This document shows, piece by piece, positions 55,083 through 64,000 of a stretch of 64,000 nt of DNA. Source of the DNA: Tetracentron sinense (taxonomy: Eukaryota > Streptophyta > Magnoliopsida > Trochodendrales > Trochodendraceae); the NCBI GenBank assembly GCA_015143295.1, contig CM026554.1:35353531-35417530 (forward strand), read 5' to 3'. The translations under genes were made by a program, and so were the position numbers. Under the pieces are notes generated by a model. It had not been told where the DNA came from and did no database searches. It saw only the letters and a program-made list of their open reading frames with translations. The first letter of the stretch is position 1. Each line of letters starts with the position of its first letter.

Positions 55083-57462
55083 TGTAGAGACCCGGATTTC
55101 ACTCATGTGCATCCTACACTCATCAAGGTTAGGCCTTATAGGTGCTTAAAAAGTTAAAGAAAAAAATGAGAAAATGGCCTAAAGGTCAAAAGGGTAAAAT
55201 GGTCAAAAAAAAATGTAGGTCGTACTCAATGTTAATAAAGTCACTTAGTGAATATTTTATCTTAAAATTATTGTGAAATAATTAAAAAGTAAAAAGGTTA
55301 GAGCAAACAAACCAAAAGTGAAGAATAAGGGAATTCTGGGAAATTCATTCGAACGAATTTCCATTCGTTCGAACGAAGCCACGGACATCAATTGGTTACC
55401 AAAAACAGCATCCATTTCCGTTCGGAAAGGATCCATTCTCGTTCGAACAAAGTTTGTTAAAAAAAAAAAATTTAACGGTGCTAAGTCCGCAAATTCAGGG
55501 TTTTAACCCCTTCGATTATAAATAGGACACCTAATTCGGGGGTTTTAAGAGATTCTAAGTCCTTCTCAAGCTTGGAATTCAGCCTTTAAGTCTTCTCAAC
55601 CTTTTCTCAAGCTCTACACTGCTGGGATTCAGTCTTGTGAGGTCGATACTCTCTACTAACTAGTGTTGTTATAATCCCTTAGCTTAATTTGTGATGAAAG
55701 CATGTTAATTCTATAATGTGGTGAAGATTACCCTATGCTATTGATTCTTGTGGTAAATTCCTTATAAGAAATGAAGAAGAAAGCATATGAATGATGAAAG
55801 GAATTAGTTAGGTTTTATTAAATGATCTAAAAGTAGTACTTAGTGAGTTAAATGATGAAGGTAATATGTTTGATGAAATACCTTATGTATGTTTTATCTA
55901 AATGGTTCTTGTGGTGAAATCTTGATTAGAAGAGAAACATGATGCCTTGAATTTGAAGAAGAGCTGGAATTATGTGTCTAAAATATATGTGAGCATGTTT
56001 AGCACTATGAATTGATAATTAAAATGCATGTGCTATATTATTGAAGTTTTATTGCTATGTGTCACTCACAAATGTTATATGAACACTTGAAATTGCATGG
56101 TCGAGGTTTTGTCTATGTAAGGGTATCCGAAAAGTAAAGTAAAGAAGATGAAAGAAAGAAAATAAGCTATTGGGAGGATGATAGTTAGGATCTATTAAAT
56201 GATCTAGAAGTAGTACTTAGTGAGTTAAATGATGAAGGTAATGTGTTTGATGAAATGCCTTATGTATGTTTTATCTAAATGATTCATGTGGTGAAGTCTT
56301 GATGAAAAGGGTAACATGATGCCTTGAATTTGATGAAGAACATGCTTAATTAATGGAATTATGTGTCTAAAATATATATGAGCATGTTAAGACTATGAAT
56401 TGATAATTGAAATGCATGTGCTATGTTATGGAAGTTTTATTGCTATGTGTCACTCACAAATTTTGTATGAACACTTGAAATTGCATGATCGAAGTTTTTT
56501 CTATGTACGGGTATCCAAAAAGTAAAGTAAAGAAGATGAAAGAAAGAAAAGATGCTATTGGGAGGATGATAGTGTGCTTAGACCAACTACAACGACTAGT
56601 CATCTGATCTCAAGTAAAATGAAAGAAGAATATGCTATTGGAATGATGCTTGTGTACTTCATACCAGGTACAGGCACTAGTCATCTGATTCAAAGTAAAA
56701 GAATGAAATGGTGTTAGTGTATTTCAGACCAGGTACATGCACTAATTATATGATGCCAAGTAAAATGATGAAATGATGTTACTGGGAGGATGCTAGAGCA
56801 TTTCAAACCAGGTACAGGCACTAGTCATCTGATCCCAAGCAAAATAATAAACAAGGATGTTATTGGGAGGGTGTTAAGTGTGCTTAGATCAGGTACAATC
56901 ACTAATTACCTGATCTCAAGTAAAAAGGATCAAATCAGCTAAAGTTAAGAAATGAAATATGAAAATTGAAAAGTAAAAGACATGAAGAAAATGGTAAAAG
57001 CATATGGTTTTCAAAGAAAGTAAGGTAAAGTATATAGTTTTGAAAAGTATGCACATTGATATGGAAGCCATGATTTTCACATGCCTAAATTGAAGTATGC
57101 ATGTGTTTTGATATTTGAGATATATGAGGAGTACATTGAGGGAGGTCTCGAGGAGGAACACCTGGTGGACGATAAGCCTCAACAAGTGGCCTTATCTCGA
57201 GTGTTGTTGAGATATACAGACATGGACTTGTTTTAAAGTGGGGATGTCCAGTTATGTCGGTTCCTTTGTGTTGAGTTTTTATGGTACTAGTTGGTGTTGA
57301 ACTTGGAATACAGAGTTATATGGTTTACAGTTTCTGTTTTTATTATCAAGAAATTTTTAGGTTCGCTTTTAGTATTGCTTTAAATGCTTTTGAAGGATGG
57401 TTTGAAGTATTAGTCATGAATCAAAGTCCCATAACTTCTCAGGGGGATTTTGTGTAGTGACA
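55083..57462 (+). mobile_element. Tekay-like gypsy LTR with internal tandem duplications
   Basis: It begins TGTAGAGACCCGGATTTCAC and ends at gtgtagtgaca. TTCGTTCGAACGAA palindromes (55345-55450) precede a TATA box (55517-55524). A tandem duplication of about 380 bp spans 55808-56185 and 56186-56575, followed by five degenerate 75-85-bp units (accaggtacaggcactagtc, atctgat) to 56930. It is long for an LTR because of these duplications. Confidence 0.7.
55345..55524 (+). promoter_or_regulatory. TTCGTTCGAACGAA palindromes and TATA box in gypsy LTR
   Basis: Four variants (cattcgaacgaatttcc, cattcgttcgaacgaag, ccgttcggaaagg, ctcgttcgaacaaag) at 55345-55450 precede TATAAATA at 55517-55524. Confidence 0.55.
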
Positions 57463-58560
57463 GGGCATCGGAGGACGCAGGAATCTAGAGAGGGGAATGG
57501 GAGAATCCTCCGAGTGTTGTGGTTCAAGAGACATGAACCGAGTCATAGAGACTATTGCTGCATCCATGACCTAACAGGCAAAGTCCATTGCTCCTCTAAT
57601 GGCAGCCAAGTAGTACAATGCCCAGACTGGGATTGAAGCATTTTGGCGCATGAATCCTCCAACCTTCTATAGGAGCCCATACCTCATTGTCACACAGGCC
57701 TGGATCAGACAATTGGAGAAGATATTTTCTAGTGTTGGACTGCACGAAAGAGCAAAGAGTAGATTGAACTATTTTTATGATTGAGGGAGACGCTGAAAAC
57801 TGGTGGATTTTGGTACTTAGGCAAAGGGATGCGACTCTCGCTGGACAGTCGTGGCCGTGGGGAGGATTCTAGACATTTTCTATGGGAAGTATTTCCCGGT
57901 GTTTGTGATGGAACCAAAGGAAGTGGATTTCCTCACCCTTGAGTAAGGGAACATGACAGTGGCTCAATACGAAGCCATGTTTGCCAAACTTTCTCGATTC
58001 ACGCAACATTTGATTGCCACAGAGAGTATGCGTGCGGAAGTTTGAAGGGGCCTCAAGGCGTACATCAAGGATATGTGGCCATGCATCAATTTCCAACCAT
58101 GAGGGATTGAGCTCAAATAGCTGAGAAGAGCTCAGAAGAATTTGTAAGGAGGTAAGAAATGGGTCAAAAGGAAAGAATGGCTCGTGGTCAGCGAAGCAGG
58201 ATGACACCACCGGAGAAGAGAGCTAGGACATCAGCCCAGCTTTTCACTCTCCGACATATATTGCTCTTCACCCTACTACTCCTCAGGCACAGTGATATGT
58301 GCAACCCTTTTCCTCCACACTGAGGTTTGATGCTTGTAATCATTATGGGAAAATGCACAGGGCAGGAGAGTGTCAACCACTCACAGGGGGAATGCTCCCA
58401 TTGGGGTGAGATTGGACATCAGATCAAGGAGTGTCCTCTTCTCTCCCAACCACCCTCAGTTGGGCAAGTCTCGCAGCGAGGACCTTCTCATGCTCCAAGG
58501 CCTCAGCAAACTTCTCGCCAAGTAGCTCAGGGCTGAGTCTTCGCCATCACAGAGCAGTAT
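57463..58560 (+). pseudogene. Tekay-type gag, multiply interrupted
   Basis: The frames show EAFWRMNPPTFYRSPYLIVT then QAWIRQLEKIFSSVGL, the usual chromovirus gag core, and near 58330 the zinc-knuckle remnants CNHYGKMHRAGEC and CSHWGEIGHQIKEC. In the second knuckle the second Cys is Trp. Stops and frameshifts occur throughout (for example after LNYFYD). No primer-binding site was found directly after the LTR, which suggests a deletion. Confidence 0.75.
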
Positions 58561-58689
58561 GCTCAGGCATTCAATGATATAGTGCGGGGTAAATACTACC
58601 CGCTATTGTTAATATGAAAATTTATATGTTTTATTTCTTGTTGTTGATATGTGGTTATATGCTTATAGAAACATGTTGCCTATAAGATA

Positions 58690-59240
58690 TTTTGATTGCA
58701 CACTTGTTTGACACACTTAGTCATGTATAAAAATTTAGGCACCTTGATGATAAATGAATGCTTAGTACATGTGTTGGTCGACATCGGATCGACTCATTCC
58801 TTCGTCACACCTAGATTTCCCCAAGGTTTGACATCGGAACCAAGTCCACTGGATAATGAGTTGTCAATCTCTACTCCGATTGGCAAATCAGTTGTCACAT
58901 ATATGGTACACCGAGGTTGTGTCATCCGAATTGGAGAGCATGGGTTACCAACCAACCTTGTCATCCTGGAATTTCAAGACTTTGACGTCATTTTAGGCAT
59001 GGACTAGCTTTCAACTCATTACGGCCATGTTGACTGCTTTGCAAAAGTAGTGACCTTTAAACCAATCAATGGGCCTCATTTCCATTTTAAGAGATTGAAA
59101 AAGAAGGATCTGTCTCGATTCGCTGCACTGAGTATTTCCACATTGGAAGTATTGGATTCTTCGAATATCCCAATAGTAAACAAATTCTTAGATGTCTTTC
59201 CTGAAGATCTGCCTGGCCTACCGCCGAATTAAGAGATCGA
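58690..59240 (+). pseudogene. Gypsy aspartic protease and start of RT linker
   Basis: The reading VHVLVDIGSTHSFVTPRF corresponds to the DSGSTHSF active-site loop, with Ser changed to Ile but the Asp kept. It continues to FQDFDVILGMD, then TAG in place of Trp before LSTHYGHVDC. It ends with the conserved VNKFLDVFPEDLPGLPPN. Confidence 0.85.
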
Positions 59241-60520
59241 TTTCGCAATTGATCTGGCTCTGAGTACATCACCCATTTCCAAGGCTCCCTATAGAATGAC
59301 TCCAGTAGAGTTGAAAGAGCTAAAGGAGCAGATTTAGGAGTTACTCAATAAAAGGTTTATCTGCCCAAGTGTGTCACCTTAGGGAGGTCCGATACTATTT
59401 GTAAAGAAGAAATATGGTTAATGAGGATGTGCATCGACTATCGGTAGTTGAACAACGTCACTATTAAAAACAAGTATCCCTTACCAAGGATTGATGACTT
59501 GTTCAATCAGTTGCAAAGAGCCAATTATTTCTCCAAGATTGACTTGAGATTAGGTTATCACCAGTTGAAGATAAAGACAGAAGATGTTCCTAAGTCTGCA
59601 TTCATGACTAGATACGGGAATTATGAATTCCTAATCATGCCTTTTGGTTTGACAAATGCACTGATCGCATTTATAGATCTCATGAGCTGAATCTTCAAGC
59701 CATCTCTTGATCGCTATGTGATAGTGTTCGTGGATGATATCTTAGTGTACTCCAAGACACAAAAGGAGCATACCATGCACCTTCAGGGTACACTGAAGAG
59801 GCTCCATGAACATCATTTTAATGCTAAACTTAGCAAATGTGAGTTTTGGCTAGAGAAGGTGGCATTCCTAGGGCATGTTGTGTCAGGAGATAGAATCTCT
59901 GTGAATCCATCTAAGATAAAGGCAGTTGAAAGTTGGAGAAGGCCCAAGAGCGTTACAGAAATCTAAAGCTTTTCAGGCCTTGCTAGATATTACTGTTGAT
60001 TTATAGAGGGGTTTTCTATTTTAACTGCAATGCTCACCCACTTAACTCGAAAGAATGCTAAATTCAAGTAGAATGATAGGTGTGAGAAGAGCTTCCTGGA
60101 GTTGAAGAAGAGCCTCACTACGGAACTGATCCTTACAGTCCTATCTAGGAGTGGAGGTCTTGTAGTGTATAGCGATGCCTCGCTTATCGAGTTAGGATGT
60201 GTCCTCATGCAGCATGGGAATGTCATTGCATATGCTTCCCGGTAACTGAAGGATCACGAGAAGAACTATCCTACCCACGATCTAGAGCTAGCAGTTGTGG
60301 TGTTTGCTCTTAAGATTTAGATGCATTATCTATATGGGGAGCAGTTTCAAATTTTCACGAACCACAAGAGCTTAAAGTATCTATTGTCACAGAATCAGTT
60401 AAACTTAAGACAACACATATGGGTGGAATTCTATAAAGACTATGATTGTTCGATCATGTACCACCCAGGAAAAGTTAACAGTGGTGGTAGATGCACTAAG
60501 TAAGAGACCTACGGGGTTCT
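59241..60520 (+). pseudogene. Gypsy reverse transcriptase and RNase H, interrupted
   Basis: Motifs: [52 protein letters not shown]; catalytic VIVFVDDILVYSKTQKEH; CEFWLEKVAFLGHVVS. RNase H: GGLVVYSDASLIELGCVLMQ, LKDHEKNYPTHDLELAVVVF and LSQNQLNLRQ...YHPGKVNSG. In-frame stops, mostly TAG or TAA at Gln or Trp codons, interrupt at about 59338, 59379, 59447, 59690, 59966, 60244 and 60320. Confidence 0.9.
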
Positions 60521-60786
60521 TGGCCAACCTGATAGTCTAGGAATGGAAACTACTAGAAGACATGGCTAATCATGATGTGAGTTTCAGTATTGGTGTATCT
60601 ATTGTAGTCATGCTAACCACTCTAGACCGAATTAAAGCACTTCAAAAGGGAGATGCAGAATTGCAGGTCTACTAGGCAAAGTTTTTTCAATAGGGTAGTA
60701 AATATTTCTGCACGAATGGGAGAGCTACTCTTATATTCAAGGGACACCTATGTATTCCATCCAGCGAAGAGCTAAGGCAAGAGATT

Positions 60787-61500
60787 TTGGATGAGGCACA
60801 CCGGTCCAAGTACACGGTTCATCCTGGTGGTACTAAAATGTACCAAAATCTCAAAAAGTATTTTTGGTGGAGGAACATGAAGAGAGAAGTGGAATTAATG
60901 TGTTTAAGTGTTTCGTTTGCCAACAAGTTAAGGCCGAACATCAAAGAACAATCGGACTTCTCCAATCTCTTCCTATTCCAAAATGGAAGTGGGAGAACAT
61001 CTCTATGGATTTCCATTGTAGGTTTGTCAAGGACAGTTAGGAATTTTGATGTTATTTGGGTTGTGGTGGACCATTTGACCAAGTCGACCCATTTTCTCCC
61101 ATATCGAACCACTTTCAATGCAAACCAACTTGCAAGTTTATACATCAAAGAGGTAGTCCGTTTGCATGGGGTGTCAATTAGTATTGTGTCCGATTGGGAT
61201 CCAAAGTTTACTTTAAGGTTTTGGAAGAGTTTCCAGCATGTCATGGGTTCTCGCTTAGATTTCAGCATGTCGCTTCATCCTCAAACAGATGGGAAAACTG
61301 AGAGGGTGAATCAGATCATCGAAGATATGCTACATGCTTGTATGCTTGACTTTCAAGGCAGTTGGGAAGAACATTTTTCGTTGATTGAGTTCACCTACAA
61401 CAACAGGTACTAGGCGAGCATTCAGATGGCACCATTTCAAGCATTGTATGGAAGAAGTTGTCGCTCAACTTTATGTTAAGATGAGGTGGGAGAGAGAAAA
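60787..61500 (+). pseudogene. Gypsy integrase, interrupted
   Basis: Zinc-binding domain: [20 protein letters not shown] and [11 protein letters not shown], with the Cys pair disturbed by a frameshift near 60905. Core: VVVDHLTKSTHFLPYRTTFN, IVSDWDPKFTLRFWKSFQHV, HPQTDGKTERVNQIIEDML, keeping the second Asp and the Glu of the D-D-E triad. The first Asp region (WISIVGL) is in a disturbed frame. A stop follows YNNRY (61413). Confidence 0.87.
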
Positions 61501-62043
61501 ATTCTGGGTCTGAGCTCATTGGACAGACTGTAGACACGGTGCAAGTGATTAGGGAAAGGTTGAAAATATCATAGAGTAGACGGAAGAGCTATGCCGATAC
61601 TCCTAGGAGATACCTTGAGTTTTGAGTTGGGGATCACGTATTTATCAAGATCTCACCTACGAATGGAGTGATGAGGTTCAATAAACGAGGAAAGTTGAAT
61701 CCAAGATATGTGGGTCCGTTGAGATCACTACTAGAGTTGGGGAAGTGGCGTACAAAGTTATCTTACCACCTCGCATGGCGAGTGTCCATAACGTCTTCCA
61801 CATTTCCATGTTGGGGAAGTATATCCCGGATCCATCGCATGTCATCGACTTGGAAACGTTGGAAATTCAGGAAGATTTGACTCTAGTTGAGCAACCGGCT
61901 CAAATCTTAGACCGGAAAGAGCAAGTCTTGCTCATGAAGAAGATTCCCCTAGTTCTCTTGTTTTGGTAACATCACGTCGTAGAAGAATCCACGTGGGAGA
62001 GAGAAGATGAAGTCCGAGAAAAATACCCTCACCTATTCAACTA
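61501..62043 (+). pseudogene. Gypsy integrase C-terminus with chromodomain-like tail
   Basis: FNKRGKLNPRYVGPL, then in another frame VAYKVILPPRMASVHNVFHI, SMLGKYIPDPSHVIDLE, LTLVEQPAQILDRKEQVL, and after a further stop HHVVEESTWEREDEVREKYP-HLF. This is the classic end of Tekay/del-type chromoviral integrases, whose chromodomain targets heterochromatin (family knowledge). Confidence 0.85.
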
Positions 62044-62087
62044 GGGTGCGTAATTTTGATGATGAAATTCTTATGAGGGGGGGAGGA

Positions 62088-62574
62088 TGTAGAGACCCAG
62101 AATTAATTTCATGTTATTACCTTGTTTAATAGGGGTATAATGGTCGATGATATGTCCTTATGTGTGTTTAATTATAACTAAATGGTGTATGATGTTTAAT
62201 TATAACTGAGCTTGTGATCGATCGTACTTGATGTAGCGATTGATCACCCTAAACCTAGAAATTTGGGAAGCCACTGTTTCGTATACAATCGATCGCATTT
62301 GATATGGCGATCGATTGCAGCCTGCGTACAGGAATTTTTAGAAACTTACGAAAATTTGGGTTTCAAACCCCTCTACTACAAATAGGTCTCCTAGCTCGAG
62401 GGTTTTTAAGTTTCTAAACTTAATTTGGGAGAAAAAAAAGGAGAAAACTTAAGGTTCTAAACTACGATTTCTCCCGAAGGAAGTGAACAAAACTACGATC
62501 ATTTCCGGAGGAGTGAACAAAGTATGCTGGATTTTTGGATTTTGTTGGCAGGCTTGGACTTCTTCACATTTTCC
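62088..62574 (+). mobile_element. Right gypsy LTR, truncated at AKR unit 5
   Basis: A polypurine tract (gaggggggggaggat) is followed by TGTAGAGACCCAGAATT. GATCGATC-type palindromes (62215-62325) precede a degenerate TATA (tacaaata, 62377-62384). Apart from the first bases it does not match the LTR at 55083, so the pol between them may not belong with that LTR. Homology to the unit 5 flank begins near 62575. Confidence 0.65.
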
Positions 62575-63600
62575 CTTTTATAGATCTCATTTATTAGCAG
62601 TTAAAGTAACTGTTCCCACCATTTTTTCCATCTTCAATCTTGATGCATCTAATTCTGCCACTTGTCTTTGAGAATATCTACCTTCGATCAAGGATTCATT
62701 TGTTCTCGCCTTCTTCTACCATGTGTCCCATGCCTGACAGTTATAATTTCCAAATAACCATGATCTTGTCTCTTGATGACTTTCATGTATACCATGTACT
62801 TGACTTTCAATGATCATCATGTGTCCTAAGATTAATGATCGACTTTGTTTCTATGTTTCCTTTGGTCACTGCTATTTTTCGGTTGTTGATCGAAATTCAT
62901 AACTAAAGTTTAAGTGTATTTCTTCGTAGTACTCCATGTTCGGTCATTTGCAGCTTATCCTCTAGTAAGAATTCAACCACATGTCACAATCCTACTACCA
63001 ATAACATCAATAAAATTATGGTGTTTACATCGTAAAATACATTTTCATAAGAACGAGCACAAATATTTTCTTTCAATTTTTTTTTACAATCAAACAATCG
63101 AAGCTTGTGGAGAAATGATTTCTAAAAAAATAGATGGATAACGCCATAATTGCTCTTGTATTGTTAGCATCTCTTATAAGGATGTTGACCAATTAGGCCA
63201 AGTTAGTAGTGGGACTACCTTAATTAAGTCATTCAACCCTTAAATCCCATTTTTTGAGCCATTGTAGAACATCATTTCCCTTTCTTGAAATGTGGCACAT
63301 ATAAAATGGTTCAGTACCTAATGATGCACATCATAATTGACGCGTAATGATTAGCATCTCTAAATGAATGATGGATATCATAATTGATCGTGTATTAATT
63401 AGCATATCTCTAAATAAGTGAATGTTGATAATATTAATTGAATAAGTACACTTTAATTAAGTCATCCAATAAAAACCTCCCCTTAAAAGATATTGTTGAT
63501 CTAATAAATAGCTTCCCCTTGGCAAACGGTGAGCATCTCAATCCCACATGAAAGAAGTGAATCTCTAATCACCCCTTTTCTATTAAAAGATTAGTCCTTT
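62575..63600 (+). repeat. AKR unit 5 upstream flank
   Basis: It is collinear with 43335-44356 (without the SINE) and then with 25590-25740 (actttaattaagtcatccaa, aaaagatattgttga, cccacatgaa, aatcaccccttttctatt). It predicts a further AKR gene or remnant a few kilobases beyond the window unless it was deleted. Confidence 0.7.
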
Positions 63601-63603
63601 GTC

Positions 63604-63735
63604 CAGGGACAGAGCCAGGATTTTATCCTAGGGGGCACATTATAGTTAGGTGGGTATGGAATATTTTGGGTTTAGAGAATAGGATTCAAGGGCATAGCCT
63701 CGAAAAGAAAAATTGGACAACTAAGTTTCATGGTG
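63604..63735. repeat. Possible transposon end (CAGGGACAGAGCCAGG)
   Basis: The phrase ccagggacagagccaggatt / ttatcctagggggca resembles a frequent plant transposon terminus. The second end is not seen in the window. Confidence 0.3.
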
Positions 63736-63739
63736 AAAA

Positions 63740-64000
63740 GTAACCTGTTGAACGAGAACAGAAACACACAAATAACACGGATATACAGGGTTCACCCGAT
63801 ATGGGCTACATCCACGGAGATATCACCTTCTTCAGTAACAATCAAAGCAAAGAGCTACAATGGTGTCTATCCTCTCAAACAATCTCTCTCTCTATCAAAG
63901 AAATCATTTGGCTTCCCTCTCTCAAACCCTAATACAAGTTTCTATTTATAACAAGGGGAAACTCGAAAAAAGAAAAAACTGATCTCACGTCCACCGATTG
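63740..64000 (-). mobile_element. Partial copia LTR, minus strand, cut by window edge
   Basis: The reverse complement (gaaggtgatatctccgtgga, tgtagcccatatcgggtgaa, then tgtgttatttgtgtgttt) aligns with the 3' part of the copia LTR at 31330-31430. A (CT)n tract and a TATA-like ctatttataac follow, as in the LTR start region. Confidence 0.65.

Noticed and set aside
56500..56930. CRISPR-like array of spaced repeats
   Set aside because: The 75-85-bp units are whole tandem repeats with no unique spacers, inside a plant gypsy LTR.

Overview
This is a repeat-dense stretch of flowering-plant nuclear DNA, AT-rich outside the genes and the GC-rich satellites. The evidence is spliced AKR4-type aldo-keto reductase genes with GT-AG introns, plus plant-type transposons at every scale: CACTA, hAT, Mutator-like and Tourist-like elements, SINEs, an L1 LINE, Ty1/copia, and Ty3/gypsy of the Tekay and Athila types. 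I could not fix the species or order from the sequence. The host content is essentially one gene family. A repeating unit made of a 5' flank, an aldo-keto reductase gene (AKR) and a 3' flank can be traced about five times.

Unit 1 (about 1.3-19.0 kb) is split by two CACTA elements, 2038-7582 and 7786-14345, and ends in a lone AKR exon 1 with two in-frame stops. Unit 2 (about 19.4-21.7 kb) has a nearly complete AKR that has lost its last intron and its C-terminus. Unit 3 (about 25.4-30.2 kb) keeps only the last two exons. Unit 4 (about 43.1-51.3 kb) carries the only intact copy, four exons encoding 320 aa at 49932-51165. Unit 5 starts near 62.57 kb; its gene, if present, lies beyond the window.

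The gaps between units are filled by nested transposons. At 30.9-38.9 kb an L1 LINE is cut by a decayed Tnt1-like copia (31093-35820) and a solo gypsy LTR (36264-38359). An Athila-like LTR plus gag fragment follows, then a solo copia LTR. A truncated third CACTA copy (44357-47793) and a Tourist-like MITE swollen by about 740 bp of GGT/GGC satellite sit just upstream of the intact AKR. At 51.4-62.6 kb there are several gypsy LTRs and a decayed Tekay-type chromovirus pol.

The most notable observations are as follows. (1) At least eight unrelated LTRs or promoter-like regions share one layout: clustered short CpG-rich palindromes, different in sequence in each family, lying roughly 50-250 bp upstream of a TATAAATA-like box. 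(2) The second CACTA element has replaced the end of its transposase with captured exons of a mitochondrial external NAD(P)H dehydrogenase, and a hAT MITE has inserted inside the captured exon. (3) AKR copy 2 shows precise intron loss with a CACA microhomology footprint. (4) Many insertions are verified by target-site duplications, and several by paralogous empty sites within the same window.
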